In this document: in pieces, positions 54,400 through 63,374 of the stretch
Numbering within the stretch: position 1 is the first letter of the stretch
Layout: every line of letters begins with the position of its first letter
NCBI GenBank assembly: GCA_963667005.1
Contig: OY762937.1
Coordinates: 434,001 to 498,000, forward strand
Direction of reading: 5' to 3'
DNA: 64,000 bases
DNA from: G963662605 sp963667005
GTDB taxonomy: Bacteria; Bacteroidota; Ignavibacteria; Ignavibacteriales; Ignavibacteriaceae
Translations under genes and position numbers: made by a program
Notes under the pieces: generated by a model
Seen by the model: the letters and a program-made list of their open reading frames with translations, nothing else
Told to the model about the DNA's origin: nothing
The model's database searches: none

Positions 54400-57297
54400 A
54401 TGTCAAAAACATTTAACGCTCTTCTCATCGTCACGATTTTTCAATTTGCAATTTTTGCTCAATCGGGCACATACGCCGCCCGTCAAATCGGCATCTTGAA
54501 TGGTAACAGGATTCAAACTGTCTTCACTAATTACGGTGTTGTCGCCCAGCCCGCTCTTTCATCTTATCCCCGGCTTGCATGGCTGCATCCGCACAACGGT
54601 TATGTCGGCGACGCATCAATACTCATAGGCCTTGAACTTCCCGTCAAGGATTATACCGGCGACAACATTGTCGATACCATCCACACCGTTAAAATCACCC
54701 CGCTGGACCGTCTCGGCGGACGTAAAGAATCACCAGGCGGTAAGCCATGGACATTGGAACCTGTCCCCGGATATTACAACGCCGAAAATACATCCGGATT
54801 CAAAGTAGCGGTAAGCAATGATCCGCAAACATGGCCGGCAGTTTGGCCTGACCATCCCGAGTACGGACATGGTAAATGGAATGGCTTATCCGGTGCAAAT
54901 ATGTTTACCGGCAGCCAGGAAGCATTCTTTAAGATGGATGATTCGCAAGATAGCCAAATGTACGAACAGTACGGATTTTTATCCGATCCATCTGACACAA
55001 ACAAAAAAGGGACAGGCATAGAAGTATCAACGCGTTATATCCAGTTTAAAGAAAAAGATTTTCAGGATGTACTTTTCCGCGTGTATGATATTAATAACAC
55101 TAGCGCCAGTGATTATTCAAAGGTCGTTTTTGGCAATCTTACCGGCACGTATATCGGGATTGAAGGCAATGAATACAATGATGATGTTTCGTTACTTTAT
55201 CCTAAAGACAACGTCATTATTTCATCAGATTTCGACAACTATATAAGAAGCTCTGCCAATCCGAATTGGATTCGTAACGTTGGTCGGTTCGGAGAAAAGT
55301 TCCTTTCCGGACCATCGCAAAATAAAATTGCGAGCTTTGATTATTTTGTCCCGGCAAGCGACATCAGAATAGCGGATAATAATTTTTTATGGCAGAGATT
55401 AACGCCCGGATCATTTCTTAATCCGAAGACAGTCACATACAGCGCCGATTCAATTCCATCTGCTGAAAGGGGTGACGATGGTGACTATTTATATGGTTCG
55501 GACTATTTCCAATTGCCTGCAAAATCATCACAACGAATCGTTTCGGCATATGCTTTCGGCTATACCGATTCTGATGTGCTCATGAAGCTAAAGAAAGCCG
55601 AAGTTTTGGCAAGTTGTGATTTCAACATGAATGCTATTCACTCAGCAGTTACAATTGCAGATTACAGTGGACAATGGTATTTCGGGTTGACTTCGAATAT
55701 TGAGTGGCAGGCATCGCCTTCGTGTGAAGCAGTTGAAATCTGGTATTCGCCCGATGCAGGACGAACATGGACAGCCGTCGAACGGAATGCGGCGAACACC
55801 GGCAAATACGCATGGAACACAGAGCTATTTAAAAATACTCCGGCTGGAATGTTGCGGTTATTTGCAAAGAAAGAAGGCAAGTTGATCGGCTTCTCTGATT
55901 CGGAATTGTTCTGCGTAAGAAACGGCTCGTCAAATCATCTTTTGGTACAATTGTCATCACCGGACTTAGATTGCGACAGCACAATAACCTCCGATACATT
56001 ACATTGTTCCATACGCGCCATGAGCTTTCAAGCAGATAAAACGACGTTAGATATTTTATATTCATTGGACGGAATAACGTTCTATCCTGCCCAACAAACG
56101 AGTCTTCCTAATGTCAGGGCCGAGCAACCCATTAATATTTATTTAGGACTGTTACCGAATTCAAACACCTTTTCAATTAAATTTGTATTAAAGGATAGCG
56201 CAGAAACCGTTTATGACGTGTCTCCGACGTTCCGCAAACAAACACCTCATACATTCTTCAATCTGATGAATGTTAAATATACAAACACCTCGCCGGACGC
56301 AAAGGTTGAATTACAGATACTTGATAAAAATGCATTACTCGGACATAAATACCGCGTCACTTTTGTTGATACTGCGTTTAACAAAATAAAAACACTTTCC
56401 GTTTTTGATATTACAACAAGTGAATATAAATTAAAAGATTATCCATACTCCAACAACTTTGAAACTCCGGTATTTGCCGGTATGACCCTGCAAATTACCG
56501 ATTTTGAAACTTCACTTGACGCAACAAAATCAGACTGGAACATTCAACGTTCAGATAACTTACAGCCATCGTTAAGCAGATTTTTGAATCCAAATCCTCC
56601 TATTGTCGGCTTGACTCCTCCAAATGATTATTGCCTTGTAGTTGGTAAAGATGGTGCATACTCTTCCGACACATTATCGTATGCGCTATTTACCGGGGGG
56701 TCAGGAGTATTAGCTGGTAAATCTGGCATTAATTTTAATATTTATAGCGTATCAAAAACCGGCAGCTTCGAACGAGTAAAATTCTATTATTCAGACAAAA
56801 ATGATTCTTTAAAGAACAAGCTCTCGCGTGGAGATGCAATATTTCTTTCAGATGCAAACGGCGACATTGCTTCTTACAAAATTATTTTTAACTATGATTA
56901 TTTAAGTCCGACATACTCTGTGCCTGCTGAGGGAGATTCTCTGTGGATATATACAAAAAAAGGACTAACCATTTTCGATACTCTTATCATAGAAGCCCCG
57001 AATGCCGTTAAGGAAAACAGTTCGACGTTAGTGAAGAGCTATCAGCTATATCAGAACTATCCGAACCCGTTTAATCCGTCAACAACAATTACGTATGCTC
57101 TTCCTGAGCAGACTCACGTGCGGTTGAGTATTTATAATCAACTGGGGCAAAAGGTTGCTGAATTGTTCTCGGGAGGAAAAAACGCGGGGACACACTCAGC
57201 CGTTTGGAACGCATCCAACTTTGCATCTGGTGTGTACTTCTATGAGCTGCGAACAGACAGGTTTACGTCAATTAAAAAACTGATGTTACTTAAATAG
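54400..57297 (+). CDS. secreted T9SS cargo of unknown function
   Basis: The 965-residue protein has a signal peptide ending at 'FAIFAQS'. The N-terminal half contains 'YGVVAQPALSSYPRLAWLHP', a module seen in secreted proteins of this group, and 'IEWQASPSCEAVEIWYSPDA', a fibronectin-like segment with 'YSPDAGRTWTAV'. The C-terminus 'YQNYPNPFNPSTTITYALPE' to 'IKKLMLLK' is a T9SS type A signal. No enzymatic motif was found. The gap in front contains AGACCG/CGGTCT (near 54231-54250), a small hairpin of unknown role. Confidence 0.82.
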   Translation: MSKTFNALLIVTIFQFAIFAQSGTYAARQIGILNGNRIQTVFTNYGVVAQPALSSYPRLAWLHPHNGYVGDASILIGLELPVKDYTGDNIVDTIHTVKITPLDRLGGRKESPGGKPWTLEPVPGYYNAENTSGFKVAVSNDPQTWPAVWPDHPEYGHGKWNGLSGANMFTGSQEAFFKMDDSQDSQMYEQYGFLSDPSDTNKKGTGIEVSTRYIQFKEKDFQDVLFRVYDINNTSASDYSKVVFGNLTGTYIGIEGNEYNDDVSLLYPKDNVIISSDFDNYIRSSANPNWIRNVGRFGEKFLSGPSQNKIASFDYFVPASDIRIADNNFLWQRLTPGSFLNPKTVTYSADSIPSAERGDDGDYLYGSDYFQLPAKSSQRIVSAYAFGYTDSDVLMKLKKAEVLASCDFNMNAIHSAVTIADYSGQWYFGLTSNIEWQASPSCEAVEIWYSPDAGRTWTAVERNAANTGKYAWNTELFKNTPAGMLRLFAKKEGKLIGFSDSELFCVRNGSSNHLLVQLSSPDLDCDSTITSDTLHCSIRAMSFQADKTTLDILYSLDGITFYPAQQTSLPNVRAEQPINIYLGLLPNSNTFSIKFVLKDSAETVYDVSPTFRKQTPHTFFNLMNVKYTNTSPDAKVELQILDKNALLGHKYRVTFVDTAFNKIKTLSVFDITTSEYKLKDYPYSNNFETPVFAGMTLQITDFETSLDATKSDWNIQRSDNLQPSLSRFLNPNPPIVGLTPPNDYCLVVGKDGAYSSDTLSYALFTGGSGVLAGKSGINFNIYSVSKTGSFERVKFYYSDKNDSLKNKLSRGDAIFLSDANGDIASYKIIFNYDYLSPTYSVPAEGDSLWIYTKKGLTIFDTLIIEAPNAVKENSSTLVKSYQLYQNYPNPFNPSTTITYALPEQTHVRLSIYNQLGQKVAELFSGGKNAGTHSAVWNASNFASGVYFYELRTDRFTSIKKLMLLK

Positions 57298-57299
57298 GA

Positions 57300-57392
57300 T
57301 TGTAGGGCGATTCTCTGAATCGCCCACCATTAAACTGCAAAATCAAACCATCCAAAGTTACTATATGGGCGATTCAGAGAATCGCCCTACAA
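57300..57392. repeat. inverted pair of 27-bp arms, each itself palindromic
   Basis: The arm at 57300-57326 is exactly complementary to 57366-57392, and each arm contains GGGCGATTC-TCT-GAATCGCCC or its reverse. It fills the convergent gap between two genes, ending three bases from the antiporter's stop, so it may terminate both. The layout matches the BIME-like pair at 2752-2880 with a different sequence. Confidence 0.8.
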
Positions 57393-57395
57393 TTT

Positions 57396-59354
57396 TTATT
57401 CCGCGGTGAGAAGGCTGATTGCATCATCCACGGCTTGATGGGTGCCGGTGAGGACGAGTATGTCTCCGTACAACAATACTTCATCGCCTTTGGGGTTGGT
57501 GATTGATTTTTCCTGCCGGACAATAGCGAGGATGGTGGCTCCGGTTTTCGCACGCAGATCAATTTCTTTTATACTCTTATCTTTTACCGGTGATGTTTCT
57601 TCAACAAAGAATGATTCCGTCACTCCCTGCATCAGCAGATCATTTAGATAGTTCGCGGGTATTGATACGGCGTCATTACGAAGCATTTCATACGAACCCT
57701 GCCGTAAGATATTCACCTGCCGCGCAATCATGTTCATCGGAATGTGGTAGCGCTGTAATACTCTGCTGAACATTTGCAGAGATGTTTCAAATTCCTCCGG
57801 TATGACTTCATCAGCACCAAGTTTAATTAAATCATCTACTTCGGCGACATATCGTGTCCGTACGACAGTATAAATTTCAGGATTCAATCTTTTAACCAAT
57901 TGCAGACTTGCCTTTGTTGATTGCGGATCCGAAATCGCATATACAATTACTTTTGCAGAATCAATTCCCATTCTTACAAGAATATCTTTACGGGTTATAT
58001 CACCGTACATGATATTCTCGCCTGCGGCTTTTGCTTTCTTTATTGTATCAGGATTCAGTTCAAGAACACAATAAGGAATGCCGGCATCCTTCAATACGGA
58101 TGAAAGATTTTTACCGTTAAGGCCAAATCCGGCAACGATAACATGATTCGATAATGCAATCTTTTCGGTCGCGGTTTCATCACTAATTTCAGGAAGTTTA
58201 AAAAACTTCGCGATTGCAGGTGCGAATTCTATAAACAGCGGGGTCACTATCATCGTGCAAATGGCGACACCGAGAAACAAGTTATACATGTCCGCGTTAA
58301 TGACATTAGTCTGAAATCCTGTCTGCGCAAGGACGAACGAAAATTCCCCAACTTGAAAAATTGATAATGCAGTAATAATAGCAGTGCGCATCGGAAATTT
58401 TCTGAGGCGGATAATGAAATAGATAATTACCGCTTTGAGTACTATAATCATTCCGGCGATAACAAGCGTTAGAGAAATTTGCCCGATAAATCGCGATACG
58501 TTTAACAACAACCCGATAGACACAAAGAAAATGCTATTAAATATATCTCTGAACGGTGTTATCTCCGCTTCAATTTCGTGACTGAAATCCGATTCTGCAA
58601 TGATGAATCCCGCGATGAAAGCACCGATACTAAACGAGATGCCGATGCTGTGTGTTACATATGCGGTACCGAAAAGAATTACCACCATAGTTACGGTGAA
58701 CAACTCACGCGTGCGTAAACGTGAGATGCCGTACAAAATTTTGGGAACGACGAAATATGAAAAGGTAATGATAACACCGATGAACAGAAGCGATTTACCA
58801 ATCTGCTGGATAAATTGCATCGCGCTGAACGATTCCCCACCCGCGAGTACCGGCAGAATAAGAAGCATCGGGATAATTGCAATATCCTGAAAAATAAGAG
58901 TGCTTAACGTTATACGTCCGTGAGGGGCATCAAGCATTCCTTTTTCGCGATATATCTTTAGAACAATTGCCGTACTGGAAAGTGAGACTAACATTCCCCA
59001 GAAGACCGCCTGTTTGATGGGTACGCCTACCAGATAACATACATAGGTTATTACAGCGGTTGTAATAAGTACCTGCAACGTACCGAAATACAGCAGCATG
59101 CTCTTCATCTTGATCAGCTTTTTTATGGACATTTCCAGCCCGATGGAGAACATCAGCAGGATAACGCCTAACTCCGCCATTACATCTATCTCGGAGTTTT
59201 GCCCGATAAGATTCAAGCCGGATTGTCCGATGATAACACCGGTCGCAAGGAAGCCGATTATTGAAGAGATTTTTAGTTTTTTAAAAAGGTAGATGATTGG
59301 TAGTGAAACCGCGAGAATAAGAAGGATGTCTCGTATGACGGTGAATTGTTCCAT
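57396..59354 (-). CDS. CPA2 cation:proton antiporter with TrkA-N and TrkA-C domains (Kef/YbaL type)
   Basis: The 652-residue protein has about twelve membrane helices in residues 1-385, with 'GFLATGVIIGQSGLNLI', 'ELGVILLMFSIGLEMSIKKL' and 'FQDIAIIPMLLILP' typical of Kef proteins. A Rossmann TrkA-N domain starts at 'HVIVAGFGLNGKNLSSVL' (about residue 405) and a TrkA-C domain occupies the last 90 residues. Kef-type proteins export K+ or Na+ in exchange for protons, gated by nucleotide or ligand binding to TrkA-N. No KefF/KefG ancillary gene is adjacent. Confidence 0.93.
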   Translation of the reverse strand: MEQFTVIRDILLILAVSLPIIYLFKKLKISSIIGFLATGVIIGQSGLNLIGQNSEIDVMAELGVILLMFSIGLEMSIKKLIKMKSMLLYFGTLQVLITTAVITYVCYLVGVPIKQAVFWGMLVSLSSTAIVLKIYREKGMLDAPHGRITLSTLIFQDIAIIPMLLILPVLAGGESFSAMQFIQQIGKSLLFIGVIITFSYFVVPKILYGISRLRTRELFTVTMVVILFGTAYVTHSIGISFSIGAFIAGFIIAESDFSHEIEAEITPFRDIFNSIFFVSIGLLLNVSRFIGQISLTLVIAGMIIVLKAVIIYFIIRLRKFPMRTAIITALSIFQVGEFSFVLAQTGFQTNVINADMYNLFLGVAICTMIVTPLFIEFAPAIAKFFKLPEISDETATEKIALSNHVIVAGFGLNGKNLSSVLKDAGIPYCVLELNPDTIKKAKAAGENIMYGDITRKDILVRMGIDSAKVIVYAISDPQSTKASLQLVKRLNPEIYTVVRTRYVAEVDDLIKLGADEVIPEEFETSLQMFSRVLQRYHIPMNMIARQVNILRQGSYEMLRNDAVSIPANYLNDLLMQGVTESFFVEETSPVKDKSIKEIDLRAKTGATILAIVRQEKSITNPKGDEVLLYGDILVLTGTHQAVDDAISLLTAE

Positions 59355-59410
59355 AACCCTTCAGAGTCTTTATTACAATAAACTCAAGGTACGGGAAAAA
59401 ACCAAATGAA

Positions 59411-60013
59411 TCAATGCCGCGATTTTTTCATTAGGCGTTCGCCCAATTCAAACCCCAGACCTAATCCGGCACCAAGTAGAAGTCCGGCTTTAATATACCC
59501 TAAAATGTTAGCGGTGAACTCCACGGCGAAAGAACCGGAAAGCAGTAATCGAACAACCGAAGTAAACAACAATGCAGCAATGTTGACTGCCATAAGTATA
59601 ACACCGAGGCCAAAAGCTTTTAATTCTTTCAACTTTGCAGCGCGCGGAATAAACATGGTTTTATACACATAGATTGCCGTCCACATACTGACAATCAAAA
59701 AAAGCCAGCGGACGATATACATGATCCCGGTATTTTGTGCAATAATCAGTTCAATGAGGAATACTACTCCTGCATATAATGCGGACTGCTTAATACCGAT
59801 ATATTTGAGCGCGGCAAACATAACGGTTCCCGGCAGGCCGACCGCAATAAATTGCGAAGCTATGGGATCCGAGCTTAGAACTTCGATTTGAAAGAATAAG
59901 AAACCCACCGCAACCGCGCCGAAAAATCCGCATGCGGCAATAGTAAAGAAATCCTCTAACGAAAAATCTTTTTGTTTATTTTCTTCCGGTTGCTTACTTC
60001 TTTTCCGCGACAT
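59411..60013 (-). CDS. conserved-type membrane protein, function unknown
   Basis: The 200-residue protein has a charged N-terminus ('MSRKRSKQPEENKQKDFSLE') and about five or six membrane helices. It ends in a glycine-zipper-like helix ('AGLLLGAGLGLGFELG') and a basic tail. The start lies inside the end of the GIN lipoprotein gene (20-base overlap), so the two products are made together and may interact. No known family was recognised. Confidence 0.65.
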   Translation of the reverse strand: MSRKRSKQPEENKQKDFSLEDFFTIAACGFFGAVAVGFLFFQIEVLSSDPIASQFIAVGLPGTVMFAALKYIGIKQSALYAGVVFLIELIIAQNTGIMYIVRWLFLIVSMWTAIYVYKTMFIPRAAKLKELKAFGLGVILMAVNIAALLFTSVVRLLLSGSFAVEFTANILGYIKAGLLLGAGLGLGFELGERLMKKSRH

Positions 60014-60674
60014 CAGGCCTCTCTTTTACTTTTCCAAGTCCGTTTATCACCTTATGTGCAATTACCGGTTTACCCTGATATACAACTGTACCGATACCGG
60101 ATATAGTTACATCCAAAGTATCCTTAACACTTGTTTCAACTTTACCGGAACCTGAAATTTTAACAATACAGTTCTTTGTTTTCAGGTCGAAGCCATGCAC
60201 TTCTGCTGCGCCCGAGATTTCAACAATCTCTTTCTTTGCCGTTCCCTGGAGTTGATATATTCCGGCTCCGCTAATTTTACAAACAAGTGAATCCGATTCC
60301 AGCGGCTCTGTTGTTGTCAGTGTAACGGTACCGTTACATTCAAGGCGGTCAATTTGAATTATTGAAACGTAAATTTTAACAACTTTTTTTGAGCGCGGTT
60401 CTTTTTTATAATCTATAGTAAGAGTATTATTCTCAATTTTTGTTTTGATTTTATTGACAACGGTACTATCGGCTTCAATACGGATGCCTGTCGAATCGGT
60501 CGGGGTAATAATAAGGTCGGCATCGCCGTTCAGGACAACGACGGAAAAATCGCCTTTGTCGCGAACAGTGGATACAATTGCACCGGGAGGAGTTTCTTGT
60601 TTTTTCTCAAAGCATCCGCTCAGCAGCAAGGCCGCGAGCATTACAGCGCTTATAAAATATATTTTCGTTTTCAT
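59994..60674 (-). CDS. GIN-domain (DUF2807) lipoprotein
   Basis: The 226-residue lipoprotein has a lipobox 'LLLSGC'. The body is a right-handed beta-helix-like GIN domain: 'FSVVVLNGDADLIITPTDS', 'LTIDYKKEPRSKKVVKIYVS', 'CKISGAGIYQLQGTAKKEIV', 'VEISGAAEVHGFDLKTKNC', 'VKISGSGKVETSVKDTLDV', 'VTISGIGTVVYQGKPVI'. The repeated 'ISGxGxV' steps are the family hallmark. These proteins are common in Bacteroidota; a surface or periplasmic binding role is presumed. Confidence 0.88.
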   Translation of the reverse strand: MKTKIYFISAVMLAALLLSGCFEKKQETPPGAIVSTVRDKGDFSVVVLNGDADLIITPTDSTGIRIEADSTVVNKIKTKIENNTLTIDYKKEPRSKKVVKIYVSIIQIDRLECNGTVTLTTTEPLESDSLVCKISGAGIYQLQGTAKKEIVEISGAAEVHGFDLKTKNCIVKISGSGKVETSVKDTLDVTISGIGTVVYQGKPVIAHKVINGLGKVKERPDVAEKK

Positions 60675-60759
60675 ACACGTAAAAATTTAATTTTTTATAA
60701 TGTTCAATTTACAATCTAATTCAAAGAGAAGCACAATAATTTATTTAATCATGAAAAAA

Positions 60760-60859
60760 GCCCTCACTCTCAATCTCTCTCCCAGAGGGAGAGAGAGGTA
60801 GGAAAACTGTGCTTTTTATCCCCCTTCTCCCCTGGGAGAAGAGGTTAGGTGATGAGGGC
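60760..60859. repeat. about 100-bp palindromic intergenic element, copy 2
   Basis: It shares outer arms GCCCTCA/TGAGGGC and the internal CTCTCTCCC/GGGAGAGAG and CTTCTCCC/GGGAGAAG hairpins with 12302-12418. Here the outer stem is bordered by A-run and T-run (gaaaaaaG...Cctttttac), so it can act as a bidirectional terminator, fitting its place after mazG. Confidence 0.8.
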
Positions 60860-60915
60860 CTTTTTACTTTTTCACAGGCATCATTATGCCGACTGTCAGG
60901 AAAAGAAAAATCCGG

Positions 60916-61680
60916 TTACTTATATATTTTTTTACTCTCGTTCCAGTAGGCATCCATTTCGGCTAAATTGGAATCTGTTGCCTTTTTGTTCTGTTCGGCC
61001 AATTTTTCTTCGATATAGGAGAATCGCTTTTCAAACTTTGTTGTTGTTTTACGAAGTGCATTTTCCGGATTTATACCGATAAACCGGGCATAATTAATCA
61101 GCGCGAACAAAACGTCACCAAATTCACTTTCCATTTTCTCCAGATCATCATGTTTTACCTCATGCGAGAGTTCATGAATCTCCTCTTCGACTTTCTTCCA
61201 CACATCGGACTTTTTCTCCCAATCAAATCCGACCTTGGCAGCTTTTTCCTGAATCCGGTGGGCACGAAGCAAGGCCGGCATTGCCTGCGGAATTCCTTCT
61301 AAAACAGATTTTCTGCCCTCATTCATCTTAATTGCTTCCCAGGTTTGGGCTATTTCTTCAGGGTTCGCGGCTTTTCCGTCAGAAAAAACGTGCGGATGCC
61401 GGCGAATGAGTTTTTCCATAATGGCATTAATTACATCTTCTATGGTAAAATTTCCGTTGTCTTCTGCTATTGCAGAGTGAAATGCCACATGAAGCAACAA
61501 ATCTCCCAGCTCTTTTTTAAGTTCTTCCGGATCATTATCATCAATTGCCTGTACAACTTCGTAAGCTTCTTCTATGGTATTTCCCGCAATTGATTCGTGT
61601 GTCTGTTCTTTATCCCATGGGCATTCATTGCGCAAACGGCGCATAATTTCAACAAATTCCTTAAACGTTGCGTCAACCAA
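60916..61680 (-). CDS. mazG: nucleoside triphosphate pyrophosphohydrolase MazG
   Basis: The 254-residue protein has two tandem MazG domains like the Escherichia coli enzyme. The first has 'NECPWDKEQTHESI', 'NTIEEAYEVVQAI' and 'ELGDLLLHVAFHS'; the second has 'EEIHELSHE' and 'EFGDVLFALINYARF'. The ExxE...ExxD residues that bind Mg are present in both. It hydrolyses NTPs to NMP and pyrophosphate, cleaning non-canonical or excess nucleotides. A TTG start is used: GGAG lies seven bases before it, and the next Met would cut into the first domain. Confidence 0.95.
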   Translation of the reverse strand: MVDATFKEFVEIMRRLRNECPWDKEQTHESIAGNTIEEAYEVVQAIDDNDPEELKKELGDLLLHVAFHSAIAEDNGNFTIEDVINAIMEKLIRRHPHVFSDGKAANPEEIAQTWEAIKMNEGRKSVLEGIPQAMPALLRAHRIQEKAAKVGFDWEKKSDVWKKVEEEIHELSHEVKHDDLEKMESEFGDVLFALINYARFIGINPENALRKTTTKFEKRFSYIEEKLAEQNKKATDSNLAEMDAYWNESKKIYK

Positions 61681-61766
61681 AACAATACTCCATTTTTCAA
61701 GTTTTTATTGTTTCTAAAATAACTATTTTTATATTTTTAATTTGAAGTATTACGAAAAGGATGTCA

Positions 61767-62222
61767 ATGTACGATAAAAGATTAGATGAACTTCAAATCG
61801 AATTACCTGAAGCTCCAAAGCCCCTTGCTGCATATATTCCGGCTTTACAGGCAGGAAAATTTGTCTACACATCGGGACAACTGCCAATGAAGGACGGTGT
61901 TCTGACGGCGGCAGGTAAAACAGGAAAAGATGTAAGTACGGAAGAAGCACAAAATGCTGCACGGGTTGCAGTTATCAACTGCCTGAGTGCAATAAAATCT
62001 ATAATTGGTTCGCTTGATAATATCGAACACATTGTTAAGATAACAGTTTTTGTTAATAGCGCGGAAGGTTATACCGACCAGCCCGTGGTTGCCAATGGCG
62101 CATCAGAACTGCTTTTGCAGATTTTCGGTGATGCCGGAAAGCATGCCAGAAGTGCCGTCGGTGTTTGCGAGCTGCCGCGTAATGCTGCCGTAGAAGTTGA
62201 ATTAATCGCTTCGGTTAAGTAA
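61767..62222 (+). CDS. RidA family protein
   Basis: The 151-residue protein has 'LAAYIPALQAGKFVYTSGQL', 'IEHIVKITVFVNSAEGYTDQ' and 'HARSAVGVCELPRNAAVEVE', the last with the Arg that binds the imine carboxylate in RidA deaminases. It belongs to the longer YjgF-like subgroup. RidA hydrolyses reactive enamine/imine intermediates made by PLP enzymes; subgroup members vary in activity. The second of two nearby ATGs is chosen because AAAAGG lies six bases before it. Confidence 0.9.
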   Translation: MYDKRLDELQIELPEAPKPLAAYIPALQAGKFVYTSGQLPMKDGVLTAAGKTGKDVSTEEAQNAARVAVINCLSAIKSIIGSLDNIEHIVKITVFVNSAEGYTDQPVVANGASELLLQIFGDAGKHARSAVGVCELPRNAAVEVELIASVK

Positions 62223-62257
62223 CAGACATTCTGTTTTTATGACACTATAACAGTATT

Positions 62258-63367
62258 ATGACCAGTAGTTCTAAAAAAAATAGAGTTATTTTTCTGGATC
62301 TCATCCGCGCATTCGCCGTTATCATGATGGTGCAGGGCCATACTATAGATGTTCTGCTGCGCGACTCATACCGGGATCTTACGTCACCCCTATATTCAGT
62401 TTGGTGGTTTAACCGCGGCATGACTGCCCCCATATTCTTATTCACTTCAGGAACGGTGTTCAATTATCTCTTCAAGCTGAGAAACGAACCCTTTTGGCAA
62501 AATCCCCGTGTATGGAAAGGCTTCAAGCGTTTTGTCCTCCTTATGATTCTTGGATATTTGCTAAAGTACCCGACAAGAGAAGTGTTCAACTTTACAAACG
62601 TTACAGACGACCGTTGGCAGATATTTTTCAATGTTGACGTTCTTCAGCTTATCGGATGCGGAATTATCAGTATCATGTTCCTCAATTTTATATCCGAAGT
62701 GACCAAGCTCAAGGATACCTGGGTTTTTTCGGCCGGTGTGCTGGCTTGCATTGTGCTCTTTCCATTGACCAACCATATGTATTTCGAAGATTATATGCCC
62801 CGGTATCTGGCAACGTATATTAACAGCACCATTCATTATCACAACGGAGCTCCGGGTTCAAATTTCCCGCTGATACCATGGCTTTGTTATATGTTCAGCG
62901 GAGCGGTACTGGGAAGCTTCCTTGCTAAAAATCCCGATATATTTAAGACGACGGCATTTTCTAAAAAACTTGCTATTGCCGGTTTAGGGTTTGTCATCGC
63001 ATCACTGATCGGCGATATCATTGAAGTTCTCCTGATTGGGAAAAGCAATTATTGGACAACCAGCCCAAACCTCATTCTCGTCAGAATCGGCTATGTTTTA
63101 CTTTTGAATTCTCTCTTCGCCTATCTCGCCCGTAAAATGGTTACGATTCCGAAATTAATTATTTTGCTCGGACGAAATACATTGCTAATTTATGTTGTTC
63201 ACCTCCTCATTTTGTACGGAAGCCCGTGGTTCCTTGGAGTTGAGCATTACTGGATGAAAAGGTTTGATGTATACACAACCATATTCCTTGCACTCGAGAT
63301 GATTGGTGTAATGACGTTAATGGTCGTTGTGTTGAACAAACTGAATATGCGAAATAAACCATTATAG
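62258..63367 (+). CDS. membrane acetyltransferase-like protein (DUF1624/HGSNAT type)
   Basis: The 369-residue protein has about ten membrane helices. 'RVIFLDLIRAFAVIMMVQGH' at the N-terminus carries the D-x-x-R-x...GH pattern of the heparan-alpha-glucosaminide N-acetyltransferase catalytic domain, and 'FLFTSGTVF' follows. 'LIILLGRNTLLIYVVHLLIL' near the end is typical of membrane acyltransferases. It would transfer an acyl group to a sugar across the membrane. It lies 35 bases after the RidA gene and just ahead of ruvB. Confidence 0.8.
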   Translation: MTSSSKKNRVIFLDLIRAFAVIMMVQGHTIDVLLRDSYRDLTSPLYSVWWFNRGMTAPIFLFTSGTVFNYLFKLRNEPFWQNPRVWKGFKRFVLLMILGYLLKYPTREVFNFTNVTDDRWQIFFNVDVLQLIGCGIISIMFLNFISEVTKLKDTWVFSAGVLACIVLFPLTNHMYFEDYMPRYLATYINSTIHYHNGAPGSNFPLIPWLCYMFSGAVLGSFLAKNPDIFKTTAFSKKLAIAGLGFVIASLIGDIIEVLLIGKSNYWTTSPNLILVRIGYVLLLNSLFAYLARKMVTIPKLIILLGRNTLLIYVVHLLILYGSPWFLGVEHYWMKRFDVYTTIFLALEMIGVMTLMVVVLNKLNMRNKPL

Positions 63368-63374
63368 AGTATCA

